A stretch of DNA of 21,594 nt from an uncultured Candidatus Saccharibacteria bacterium (GCA_946479665.1 CAMLGO010000004.1:1-21594); one strand, 5' to 3'. Positions 9,366-17,528 are shown, counted from the stretch's first letter. Translations and numbers: made by a program. The notes: generated from the sequence alone by a model not told the origin.

Positions 9366-11321
9366 ATGAATCGGCTAGTCGGACAGTATGTACCTAGGAG
9401 GCGCTACGAGGTGGCATTTGCTTTACCTACTGTACTTATTGCATCAATAATAATGCTATCGGTCCTTCTTGTTGCGGTGACCGGCGTGTCTTCGATTCGG
9501 GTTGCATTAAACGATCAGTACTACAATCAAATCGCAATGGAGGCGGGCGAAGCTGGAACAGCAATGGCCACGGCTTGTCTTCGCCAGAATAATTATGATC
9601 CGATTTGGCTGAGTAATCCTGATTCAACAAAGCGTGTGCTAAAGCCAAACACGCTATGCAACGGCAATATAAATGGGTCAGTTTCAAGCTATGTACTCGA
9701 TAGGACGTCGGTAAAAGCGAGTTTCGTGGTAAGTGACGTCACCGTCGATGTGAGCGGATTTGTCCGTGTGAAATCTAGCGGTATAGTAGAGCTTGCTCGC
9801 ATGAGCAGTCCCTCGTCAGTGTGGCGCACGTATCAGCAGACCGCATATAGTCAATCAAATTATATTGATAAGCCCCAGATCGCAAGTGGTGCCGGCTGGA
9901 AGGCTGGTGGTCATAATGGCTACATGCTTGCGGCAAATGGCGTACTGTACGCATGGGGATACAACGGCGCGGGACAGGTCGGCGATACGAGTCTTGGAGC
10001 TTCAATAGGAATGCCTACGAAAGTGGATCCTCCTGCAGGAACAACCAGGATAAAACGAGTCTATGATTCTGGGCAGGGTGCTTCAATTTTGTGCGTTTTG
10101 GCGGGTGATGATCAAATTTACTGCCGTGGCGATGGCGGGCTAGGGTCAGGCGGCGGTCCAAACTGGCAGCGCTTCGGCCTCGCAGCAGGCCTTACTGCCA
10201 TAGATATGGATGTCAATGGCTATGGTAGTAATTCGGGGTGTGTACTCGCGTCCGACGGACAGGTGTACTGTTCGGGTATGAATGATTACGGTATGCTCGG
10301 AAATGGTCACACGGTCAATGACACGATCCCTATGACGGCGCCCCTTCGTTTCTTGCTACCTGCGGGCGTGACTGCTAAAAAGGTATTTAATAAAGAGTGG
10401 TCTACGTGTGTAATCACAAACGCAGACGATGCGTATTGTGCCGGTGTCAATAATCTTGGACAGACTGGCCGTGGAGATTATTCAACTAACGTGAGCGGTA
10501 TGGGGAACTCCGTGCCGGCACGATCGCTTTTGCCTGCCGGGGTGAAGGTGCAAGATATTAAACTGACGTACCACGGCTCCTATGTTGGTGTGTACTATCT
10601 CGGGACGAATGGCACGGTCTATATGAGCGGGCATAACGGCCAGGGCACTGCCAACGACGGCAACTCGGGCGGTACCGCAACCGCCTCATATCCGACTCCT
10701 CGCCAGATCACGACGACTGGATATAAGTATGCATCTATCTTCAGCGTTGGGCAGGATGGTAACCATAAGAACTCGCTATGTATGATTCGTGAAGATCCGA
10801 ACCCTGGTATGACATGGTGTATTGGCAATAATGATGATGGCCAGCTTGGTGATGGAACGTGTACGGATAGAGGAGGCTGGGTCGTGTTTGGATTGCCGGC
10901 TGGTGAGGTGGCGACTCGGAATATGAACTTTGAGTCTGGCTACCAAATGAACTCATTTATGGTGATTACGGAATCGGGTAGAGTCTTTGCGGCTGGCGAC
11001 AACAAGGCGGGTAAGCTTGGAACAAACGGTACGCTCCAGGTATGTAACGGTACGCCTGGTGAAGTAGTGATGCCGCTCCGACCAGGCAGCTCTACTGATC
11101 GTGTTAAGGCGGTGGCTTTAGCCAATTCAGACGAATATACAGCCTATATACTCGGTGACAACGGCATTGTCTATTCGGTAGGACTCAATGGTAACGGTCA
11201 GCTGGGTAAAGGGACTGTTGATGGAGGGGTAACATTTAGTGGTGATACTTTGACAAATCCAGGTACGCCAGCAAAGACACCTGTCAATATTATTATGCCG
11301 CGTGTTTCGGTTAGTTTTTAA
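9366..11321 (+). CDS. Prepilin-like surface protein with a seven-blade RCC1-type beta-propeller
   Basis: 651 residues. A basic N-terminus (1-13) leads into a hydrophobic helix (about 17-44) beginning AFALPTVLIAS, like the minor-pilin (PilX-like) N-terminal helix but without the usual Gly before the cleavage site or Glu5. A region to about 170 follows, with Cys71 and Cys98. The rest contains seven RCC1-like repeats of the form Gly-x-Val-Tyr-x-x-Gly-x-Asn-x-x-Gly-Gln-x-Gly, near 190-210, 243-263, 292-312, 348-368, 411-428, 472-496 and 532-552, with an eighth copy near 594-616; one of these may be split across the closing blade. All 12 cysteines can be paired, most across a blade, which fits an extracellular fold. 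It shares a likely operon with the Mur-like gene 23 bases downstream. A surface or adhesive role is inferred. Confidence 0.8.
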   Translation: MNRLVGQYVPRRRYEVAFALPTVLIASIIMLSVLLVAVTGVSSIRVALNDQYYNQIAMEAGEAGTAMATACLRQNNYDPIWLSNPDSTKRVLKPNTLCNGNINGSVSSYVLDRTSVKASFVVSDVTVDVSGFVRVKSSGIVELARMSSPSSVWRTYQQTAYSQSNYIDKPQIASGAGWKAGGHNGYMLAANGVLYAWGYNGAGQVGDTSLGASIGMPTKVDPPAGTTRIKRVYDSGQGASILCVLAGDDQIYCRGDGGLGSGGGPNWQRFGLAAGLTAIDMDVNGYGSNSGCVLASDGQVYCSGMNDYGMLGNGHTVNDTIPMTAPLRFLLPAGVTAKKVFNKEWSTCVITNADDAYCAGVNNLGQTGRGDYSTNVSGMGNSVPARSLLPAGVKVQDIKLTYHGSYVGVYYLGTNGTVYMSGHNGQGTANDGNSGGTATASYPTPRQITTTGYKYASIFSVGQDGNHKNSLCMIREDPNPGMTWCIGNNDDGQLGDGTCTDRGGWVVFGLPAGEVATRNMNFESGYQMNSFMVITESGRVFAAGDNKAGKLGTNGTLQVCNGTPGEVVMPLRPGSSTDRVKAVALANSDEYTAYILGDNGIVYSVGLNGNGQLGKGTVDGGVTFSGDTLTNPGTPAKTPVNIIMPRVSVSF

Positions 11322-11344
11322 ATATCATAAATTAAGGGGTTCAT

Positions 11345-12625
11345 ATGTTCAAAAAATACATTCAACGAAGACTCGAGGCATGCGTTCGACAATACTTCAA
11401 GAAACATTCAGAGGTAAAACTTGTTGCCGTTGCGGGAAGTCTGGGGAAAACCAGTACGAAAATAGCAATCGCGACCGTTCTCTCCGAGCAATACCGAGTA
11501 CGGCTCCATGAAGGCAATCGAAGCACACCTCTTAGCGCGCCGCTTGCGGTACTAGGAATCGAATATCCTCAGCGTGATACTATTTTTGCGTGGCTGCGAG
11601 TACTACGTGCCGCGCGTCGGCGCATCCGTCAGCCGGCCGATGTCGATATTATCGTGCAGGAGCTTAGTACGACGGCACCGGGTACAATGGCTCATTACGG
11701 CACCTATTTGCTCCCAGATATGGCAGTTATCACAGCAGTGACGTCAGAGCGGATGGATGTATTTTCTACGATTGAAGCAGTCGCCCAAGAAGAGCTGGCG
11801 GTGGCGCAGTTTAGTCGTCTTGCTATTATTAATCGTGATGACATCGATGGCCGACATGCCAGTTATCTAACGAATGGCAACCTTACGACCTATGGCACAA
11901 GCGGCGTTGCTGAATACCGCTTTATCACCGAAGATTTCGCCCCCGAGAACGGGCACGTCGGCCTGCTTGTCGCACCAGACAGCGAGCAGCCTCTTTCCGT
12001 GACGATTCACGTGGCTGGTGAACATAATCTTCGTCCGGCTATCGCTGCGGCGACAGTTGGCTATAAGCTAGGTATGAATGCGGCAGCAATCGTCAAAGGA
12101 CTAAGTAAACTAAAGCCATTGCCTGGTCGAATGAATATTTTAAAAGGTGTGAAACAGACGATACTGATCGATGACACATACCGCTCAAGTCCGCTGTCGG
12201 CGGCATCTGCTTTGCAGACATTGTACACATTACAGGTTCCACAGCGCGTAGCCGTGTTTGGTTCAATGAATAACCTCGGGCCCGATTCTCAGAAGGAGCA
12301 TGAAGCTCTCGGTAGATTGTGCGATCCAAACATGTTGAGCTGGGTTGTGGTGATCGGTGACGAAGCGGCGCGCTATCTTGCGCCTATTGCCAAAGCACAA
12401 GGTTGTCAGGTGATGGTTTCTGCGAACGCGCTTGAAGCGGGTGCGTTTGCGCATAAGGTACTCGAGACTAATGCGGCCATCTTGTTTAACGGCTCAGGGG
12501 CTGACGTGTACTGTGAAGAGGCGTTGAAGATCGTTCTTCACTCGGCCAATGATGAAACACTGCTCGTTCGTCAATCTCCGGTCTGGCTTGCAAAAAAGAG
12601 CGCGTTCTTTTCAAAATTCGCCTAG
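11345..12625 (+). CDS. Divergent Mur-ligase-like protein (MurF-related, probably altered activity)
   Basis: 426 residues. The Mur ligase ATPase domain is recognisable by P-loop GSLGKTSTK (31-39), Glu106 in QELSTTAPG, LLPDMAVIT (122-130), GEHN (225-228) with His227, LPGRM (259-263), IDDTYRSSP (275-283), and a C-terminal Rossmann-like domain with GDEAARY. The P-loop comes at residue 31, so the N-terminal UDP-substrate domain of about 100 residues found in MurF is absent. By comparison with MurF, the conserved Asn after VIT is Ala131, the AHLE-type His is Arg136, the carbamylated-Lys position is Glu150, and the Asn of the DDSYNANP motif is Arg280. It may act on another substrate or be inactive. 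AAGGGG lies five bases before ATG 11345. It follows the propeller gene by 23 bases. Confidence 0.75.
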   Translation: MFKKYIQRRLEACVRQYFKKHSEVKLVAVAGSLGKTSTKIAIATVLSEQYRVRLHEGNRSTPLSAPLAVLGIEYPQRDTIFAWLRVLRAARRRIRQPADVDIIVQELSTTAPGTMAHYGTYLLPDMAVITAVTSERMDVFSTIEAVAQEELAVAQFSRLAIINRDDIDGRHASYLTNGNLTTYGTSGVAEYRFITEDFAPENGHVGLLVAPDSEQPLSVTIHVAGEHNLRPAIAAATVGYKLGMNAAAIVKGLSKLKPLPGRMNILKGVKQTILIDDTYRSSPLSAASALQTLYTLQVPQRVAVFGSMNNLGPDSQKEHEALGRLCDPNMLSWVVVIGDEAARYLAPIAKAQGCQVMVSANALEAGAFAHKVLETNAAILFNGSGADVYCEEALKIVLHSANDETLLVRQSPVWLAKKSAFFSKFA

Positions 12626-12642
12626 GCTATCTTCCTTGGTCA

Positions 12643-12651
12643 TGCTATGCT
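12643..12651 (+). promoter_or_regulatory. Possible extended -10 promoter
   Basis: TGC followed by TATGCT, about 32 bases before ATG 12684. The predicted start near 12658 leaves a leader with an AAGGA ribosome-binding site. No terminator is visible between the Mur-like gene and this gene, so read-through is also likely. Confidence 0.35.
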
Positions 12652-12683
12652 TTCTCTAGACATAAGCACTAAGGAATTTAACT

Positions 12684-14306
12684 ATGCCCGAAGACAACAA
12701 TCAATACTCGCCGTATACTCCGCCTCAAACCCCACCACAGCCAGCACCGCAGCAGCCATTGCGGCAGGCTCAGCCTTTCGAACGGCCTGCAGTACGGCCT
12801 ATGGAATCTGTGCAGCCATTTACACCACAGCCGGCAGTGCAATATCCACAGGAAACTGAACAGCTAGCAGCAATCGAGCAAGAAGCGCCAACGGGACCGC
12901 TGCAGCAGTTTTCCGCTCCCGAAGTTGCGGCACCACAGTCGATTGAAGCGACACCGGTAGTAAATGATTACGCTACGCCTAAGGTGGCGAATAAGAAAAA
13001 GAAATTTATCGTTGCCGGCATTATTGCTGGTGCTATTCTCCTTCTTGGCGGTGGCGGTGTATATGCTACGTACGCCCTTTGGTACCAAAACCCTGAAAAG
13101 GTTCTTGCTGATGCGGTAACGAATGCCATAAAGGCAAAGACGGTGACATATAAAGGTACCATGACGGCTGACTCAAATGACGTAAAGGTAGCGATCGAAT
13201 TTGATGGCGTTGAAGCGGGACTTTCGAGCCGCGACGTAAATGCAAAGATTACCTTTACGACACAGGGTAAAGAATTCAAACTAAATGGCTCGGCTCTTGC
13301 CGATAAAGATGGCAACATCTTCTTCAAAGTGGGTAACCTAAAGGCAGTCGTCGACCAAACGCTTGGCGCTACGGGTATGGCGTCGGCTTTCGACGGCTTG
13401 ATTGCTAAGATTGATAACAAATGGATTCGTATCTCTGCCGATGATCTTGCTGATTTTAGTAAAGAAGCATCCGATGCCAAGAAGTGCGCAACTGATGTCC
13501 TGAAGAAGCTTGATACTGATAAAGCGACTCGAGATGAAATCGCTACTATTTACGGCAAAAACAAGTTTATCGTCATAGACAGCAGCCTTCCTGCGCGTTC
13601 GGTTGGCGGTGTTGATAGCATGGGGTACAAACTGTCATTCAATAAGACGGTTGCAAAGTCATTTGTCGATGCTGTCAACCAGACGCAGCTCATGAAGGAT
13701 CTTCAAAAATGTGATGACTCATTTAAGCTCGATGCCGATGCGATTACACGGGAGCCATCAAGTGGCACGACAACGACATTCGAAGTTTCGGTGAGCCGTT
13801 GGAGCCATGAGTTCACTCAGCTAAAGGCAGGGGCAACAAGCAAAGACGGCTCAGGATCGGCAACGATCGAACCACTCTTCAATAAAGATGTCAAGGTTGT
13901 TGCTCCAACTGACTTCTTGACACTTAAGCAACTGCAGGCTGAGATTGAGTCTGCGATGTCGGCGGCACAAGAATCAGCACTGGGCTCAATCCAAGAAAGG
14001 GCGAAGACGTCAGAGGCGCAAGCACGAGCATACGCTGTTATTAAAAAAGCAGAGACATTCAATGCACTTGAGAGCAAATATCCTACACTGGCAGAGCTTA
14101 AGGCTGGAGCAAATGCAGAGGCTCGACTCACGCCAGATACTGCTGCTCTAGTAACTAGCTCGAAGGTAACAGCAGGCGCTCCAACTCTCTTGCAATATGA
14201 GCTTTGCTCGGCAGCCGCAAAGGGTGGCCACGTTCGTTATTTTGATACATCAGCTGGCAAGGTCGTAGAGTTAACGTTTGGTGACTGCTCCTCTTCGGTA
14301 CTGTAA
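12684..14306 (+). CDS. Membrane-anchored exported protein with Pro/Gln-rich N-terminus and pilin-like C-terminus
   Basis: 540 residues. Residues 1-100 are disordered and rich in Pro, Gln and Ala, and presumably cytoplasmic. A Lys cluster (104-107) leads into one membrane helix (108-130). The outer part, about 135-430, alternates short strands and helices and recalls a lipoprotein-like sheet domain, but I cannot name the family. From about 440 the sequence changes to an ARAYAVIKKAETFNALESKYPTL-like helix start, then strands with Cys in LQYELC and FGDC near the end. This resembles the C-terminal part of CPR pilin-like proteins without their N-terminal prepilin helix. AAGGA precedes ATG 12684 by eight bases. 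It follows the Mur-like gene by 58 bases. Function unknown; the cell envelope is the likely site. Confidence 0.75.
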   Translation: MPEDNNQYSPYTPPQTPPQPAPQQPLRQAQPFERPAVRPMESVQPFTPQPAVQYPQETEQLAAIEQEAPTGPLQQFSAPEVAAPQSIEATPVVNDYATPKVANKKKKFIVAGIIAGAILLLGGGGVYATYALWYQNPEKVLADAVTNAIKAKTVTYKGTMTADSNDVKVAIEFDGVEAGLSSRDVNAKITFTTQGKEFKLNGSALADKDGNIFFKVGNLKAVVDQTLGATGMASAFDGLIAKIDNKWIRISADDLADFSKEASDAKKCATDVLKKLDTDKATRDEIATIYGKNKFIVIDSSLPARSVGGVDSMGYKLSFNKTVAKSFVDAVNQTQLMKDLQKCDDSFKLDADAITREPSSGTTTTFEVSVSRWSHEFTQLKAGATSKDGSGSATIEPLFNKDVKVVAPTDFLTLKQLQAEIESAMSAAQESALGSIQERAKTSEAQARAYAVIKKAETFNALESKYPTLAELKAGANAEARLTPDTAALVTSSKVTAGAPTLLQYELCSAAAKGGHVRYFDTSAGKVVELTFGDCSSSVL

Positions 14307-14318
14307 TCGCCCTTAATT

Positions 14319-14327
14319 TGATACAAT
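14319..14327 (+). promoter_or_regulatory. Extended -10 promoter of leuS
   Basis: TGA followed by TACAAT (14322-14327). Nine bases separate it from ATG 14337, so the transcript may be leaderless or nearly so. A GGGGTG at 14328-14333 would serve as a ribosome-binding site only if transcription starts further upstream. Confidence 0.5.
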
Positions 14328-14336
14328 GGGGTGTAT

Positions 14337-16769
14337 ATGAAGCGCTACAACCCCTCTGAAATTGAACCAAAATGGCAAGCTGTCTGGGACGAGCAGCAAA
14401 CCTACGCCGTAAAGCGTGATGACGCCAGACAAAAAGTCTATGTTTCTGGTATGTTCCCATATCCAAGCGGTGCTGGTATGCACACTGGCCACGCCTTTAG
14501 TTACTCGATTGTCGATGCGATTGCGCGCTTTCATCGACAACACGGTAGCAACGTACTCAACCCAATGGGCTGGGATACATTCGGTTTGCCTGCTGAAAAC
14601 TATGCAATTAAAACCGGGACTGCGCCGGCCGATGTAACGAAGACCAACATCGAGAACTTCAAAAAGCAGTTCAAGCGCATGGGCGTGAGTATCGATTGGA
14701 CGCGCGAGCTCAATACAAGCGACCCGGAATATTACAAATGGACGCAGTGGATTTTTACCAAGTTCTTCGAGCGCGGGCTTGCCTATCAGAAAGACAGCTT
14801 GCAGTGGTGGTGTCCGGTCGACAAAACCGTTCTTGCGAATGAACAAGTCGAAGACGGCAGGTGTTGGCGCTGTGGTACTGAAGTAGTAAAGAAAGCCATG
14901 AACCAATGGTTTTTCAAGATTACTGATTACGCTGATGCACTGCTTGAGGAGATCGATGGGCTTGATTGGCCGCAAAAAGTAAAAACTGCGCAGACAAATT
15001 GGATTGGCAAGTCGCAGGGCGCGGAAATCAGTTTCAAAGTAGATGACCGTGACGAACTTATTAGTGTCTTTTCGACTCGCCCGGATACGATTTGTGGCGC
15101 TACCTTCGTCGTTCTTGCTCCAGAGCATTCGCTCGCAAAAGAACTTGCCGTCGGTGACCACAAAGACTACGTTGAAACATATATATCCGAAGCGGTGAAG
15201 AAGTCTGAAATTGAGCGCATGAATGATACTCGCGAAAAATCAGGTGCATTTACAGGAAGCTACGTGCTCAACCCAGCTACCGGCGCTAAGATGCCAATCT
15301 GGATTGCCGACTACGTACTGAGCGGCTATGGTACGGGTGCGGTAATGGCAGTGCCGGCTCATGATGAGCGCGACTTTGCGTTTGCCGAGAAGTTCTCTCT
15401 TCCAATTATTGAAGTGATTGAAAAGCCCGAAGACAGCGATGAAGTGGGCGTATATTACGGTGAAGGCATTCTTACGAACAGCGGTAATTTCGACGGCATG
15501 AGTACAAGCGAAGCGCGCGAAGAAGTCGTGGCGTGGCTTGAACAGCAGGGAATTGGCGCGAGTAAAACTACCTACAAGATGCGTGACTGGCTGATCAGCC
15601 GTCAGCGATACTGGGGCGCACCGATTCCAGTCATCCACTGTCCGGAGCATGGTGCGGTGGCAGTGCCGGAAGATCAGTTGCCAGTTGTCCTTCCTGAAGT
15701 GAAGGATTATGCCCCGAAGGGTGATGGCAAATCGGTGCTCGCTAGCGTTGAGGACTGGGTGAATACGACATGTCCAACGTGTGGTGGCGCCGCTCGGCGT
15801 GAGACTGATACGATGGACGGCTATGCCTGCAGCAGCTGGTACATGCTACGCTATACCGACCCAAACAATGCCGAGGCTGCTTGGAATCCTGACGATGTCA
15901 ATTACTGGGCGCCACTCGATTACTATGTTGGTGGCGACCACATGGTTGCGCACCTCTTGTATGTACGTTTCTGGACACATGTCTTTAAGGAGATGGGCCT
16001 TACGAACTTCAAAGAGCCAGTGAAAAAGTTGGTATACCATGGCTATATTAATGCTGAAGATGGCACAAAGATGAGCAAGAGCAAGGGGAATGTTATTGAC
16101 CCGCTCGATGTTATTGAGCAGGGCTATGGTGCCGACGCGCTTCGCACCTACGTCCTCTTTATGGGGCCGATCGAACTCGATGCGCCATGGGATTCGCGTG
16201 GTATTGCTGGTATTTATCGCTTCTTGAACCGTGTATGGGTGCTTGCTCAGGAATTTGCCGATAGCGACAAGTCATTTGCTGGTCATGACGATGAAGTGAT
16301 TCGTTTGCAGCACAAGACAATACGCAAGGTAACTGAAGACTACCACCGCCTGAGCTTCAATACCGCTATTTCGGCGCTTATGGAGTACACGAACGAACTC
16401 TACAAACTAAAGGTAGATGGATTCTCGGGCGAAGTGTGGCGTGATGCGCTCGGGACGCTTGTGCGTCTGCTCGCACCCCTTGCGCCGCATATGAGTGCTG
16501 AATTGTGGCAAGAGCTTGGCAATGACACGATGCTCGAAGTCGCCGGTTGGCCGACTTGGGACGACGCATTGATCGTAAGTAATACGATGACCGTCATTGT
16601 ACAGGTAAATGGAAAGCTACGTGCTAAATTGACTCTCGCAGCCGACTTGGCGGAAGATGCCGTCAAGGAGCAAGCACTTACTGAAGCGAATGTCGTGAAA
16701 TTCCTCGAAAATAAACAGCCGACCAAGGTGATTTATATCCCTGGTCGACTGGTGAATATCGTCGTCTAA
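14337..16769 (+). CDS. leuS: Leucyl-tRNA synthetase
   Basis: 810 residues, a typical bacterial LeuRS length. It has the class I HIGH-type motif HTGH (49-52) after PYPSGAGM, a Cys-rich zinc module (WWCPVD ... CWRCG), the CP1 editing domain with the GTGAVMAVPAHDERD signature, a second Cys pair in TCPTCGG, the long DYYVGGDHMVAHLLYVRFW segment, KMSKS (578-582), and an anticodon-binding and C-terminal domain. It charges tRNA-Leu and edits misacylated products; a tRNA-Leu(TAA) lies at 430-516. ATG 14337 is preferred over GTG 14331 because MKRYNPSEIEPKWQ is the normal N-terminus. Its stop is three bases from the stop of the convergent gene, with no terminator visible. Confidence 0.97.
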   Translation: MKRYNPSEIEPKWQAVWDEQQTYAVKRDDARQKVYVSGMFPYPSGAGMHTGHAFSYSIVDAIARFHRQHGSNVLNPMGWDTFGLPAENYAIKTGTAPADVTKTNIENFKKQFKRMGVSIDWTRELNTSDPEYYKWTQWIFTKFFERGLAYQKDSLQWWCPVDKTVLANEQVEDGRCWRCGTEVVKKAMNQWFFKITDYADALLEEIDGLDWPQKVKTAQTNWIGKSQGAEISFKVDDRDELISVFSTRPDTICGATFVVLAPEHSLAKELAVGDHKDYVETYISEAVKKSEIERMNDTREKSGAFTGSYVLNPATGAKMPIWIADYVLSGYGTGAVMAVPAHDERDFAFAEKFSLPIIEVIEKPEDSDEVGVYYGEGILTNSGNFDGMSTSEAREEVVAWLEQQGIGASKTTYKMRDWLISRQRYWGAPIPVIHCPEHGAVAVPEDQLPVVLPEVKDYAPKGDGKSVLASVEDWVNTTCPTCGGAARRETDTMDGYACSSWYMLRYTDPNNAEAAWNPDDVNYWAPLDYYVGGDHMVAHLLYVRFWTHVFKEMGLTNFKEPVKKLVYHGYINAEDGTKMSKSKGNVIDPLDVIEQGYGADALRTYVLFMGPIELDAPWDSRGIAGIYRFLNRVWVLAQEFADSDKSFAGHDDEVIRLQHKTIRKVTEDYHRLSFNTAISALMEYTNELYKLKVDGFSGEVWRDALGTLVRLLAPLAPHMSAELWQELGNDTMLEVAGWPTWDDALIVSNTMTVIVQVNGKLRAKLTLAADLAEDAVKEQALTEANVVKFLENKQPTKVIYIPGRLVNIVV

Positions 16770-16772
16770 TCG

Positions 16773-17228
16773 TTACTTATCGAGATGGGCAAGGTTAGCA
16801 GGGTCTGCTTGCACAGACAGCTGACCAAGTCCGTTTTTGACAATGGTTACTTCGATTTGGTCGCCTGGCTGAACTGGCCGTCCTGGGTGAACTGCATCAA
16901 GTTCGGCTGCGACTTCTTGTCCTGCGCCAACAATATCGTGTACGGAGCTTGGGTCAAAGTTATTCTTTGTCGCAAGGCTGTGAACAACGTCATCTATAGT
17001 GTTGATCGGACCCTCACCTGGGGCAACAGTACCGGTATCGGTGGCTATGATCGTTTCTTGAAACATGTTTACTCCACCTGTAATGACACCGGTAGCCAAG
17101 AGCACGCCGGCACCGGTTCGTATCAGTCGTCCTTTTCGGTTAAGGCGAAACTCATTCTTATCTCCCATATTCGTTTCCGCAGTATGGTGGTGTTGATCAG
17201 TAGGGGAATGTTTCAATTGTTCGGTCAT
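16773..17228 (-). CDS. Membrane-anchored protein with a LysM-like extracellular part
   Basis: 151 residues. The N-terminus is polar with a His cluster (13-15) and a basic patch (30-37). One membrane helix (about 36-54) is followed by a domain containing VAPGEGP, a helical stretch with DPSSVHDIV, and GRPVQPGDQIEVTIV near 116-130. The PGDxI element and the helix-rich centre recall a LysM fold, but the match is loose. A cell-envelope role is likely. It is driven by a consensus minus-strand promoter (17255-17283) with a leader of about 20 bases and AAGGAA nine bases before ATG 17228. It is divergent from the rpmF-like gene and convergent with leuS. Confidence 0.7.
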   Translation of the reverse strand: MTEQLKHSPTDQHHHTAETNMGDKNEFRLNRKGRLIRTGAGVLLATGVITGGVNMFQETIIATDTGTVAPGEGPINTIDDVVHSLATKNNFDPSSVHDIVGAGQEVAAELDAVHPGRPVQPGDQIEVTIVKNGLGQLSVQADPANLAHLDK

Positions 17229-17254
17229 AAAATAATTTCCTTATTTATTCCAAC

Positions 17255-17283
17255 ATTATACTACTTATGTTAAGTATTGTCAA
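17255..17283 (-). promoter_or_regulatory. Perfect consensus promoter of the LysM-like gene
   Basis: Read on the minus strand: TTGACA (17283-17278), 17 bases, TATAAT (17260-17255). Both hexamers match sigma-70 consensus exactly. The predicted start near 17248 is about 20 bases before the ATG. Confidence 0.85.
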
Positions 17284-17302
17284 TACCATCGTGCTTTTGC
17301 CC

Positions 17303-17331
17303 TTGAGATATTGCATGAAATTCGCTATAAT
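17303..17331 (+). promoter_or_regulatory. Promoter of the rpmF-like/nusB/NUDIX/rnc operon
   Basis: TTGAGA (17303-17308), 17 bases, TATAAT (17326-17331). The leader is about 40 bases, with AAAGGAG before the ATG at 17378. It is divergent from the minus-strand promoter 20 bases upstream. Confidence 0.8.
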
Positions 17332-17377
17332 GGCAATAAGTTTTAGAATAAAATACCTATAAAAGGAGAACTTTACA

Positions 17378-17527
17378 ATGGGACAACCAAAAAAGCAGAG
17401 TAGCCCTCGCAAGACCGGCCTACGCCGCAGCCACCTCGTACTTAAGCTTGCGCGCCGCGTAAACGGTACTTCACCAGTCAAGGTTCGCACAACAAAGCGC
17501 GAAACTGGCAAAAACCTCGCAAAATAA
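17378..17527 (+). CDS. rpmF: Ribosomal protein bL32-like, without zinc-binding cysteines
   Basis: 49 residues, extremely basic. The N-terminal pattern GQPKKQSSPRKTGLRRSH matches bL32 (start, Pro-Lys-Lys, Ser-Arg-x-x-x-Arg-Arg-Ser-His). The rest (LVLKLARRVNGTSPVKVRTTKRETG) contains no cysteine, so the C-terminal zinc ribbon found in many bL32 proteins is missing and the protein is slightly short. AAAGGAG lies eight bases before ATG 17378. It heads the operon leading to nusB and rnc, a reasonable place for a ribosomal protein. Assignment rests on the N-terminal half; another small ribosomal protein is a weaker alternative. Confidence 0.7.
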   Translation: MGQPKKQSSPRKTGLRRSHLVLKLARRVNGTSPVKVRTTKRETGKNLAK

Positions 17528-17528
17528 T

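Noticed and set aside
9174..11321. tRNA-Ala as an integration site with the propeller gene as cargo
   Set aside because: No integrase, no repeated copy of the tRNA 3' end, and no clear change in base composition were seen.
14313..15161. 282-residue open frame antisense to leuS
   Set aside because: It overlaps the conserved LeuRS catalytic region almost entirely and shows no family motifs; long antisense frames are expected opposite codon-biased genes.
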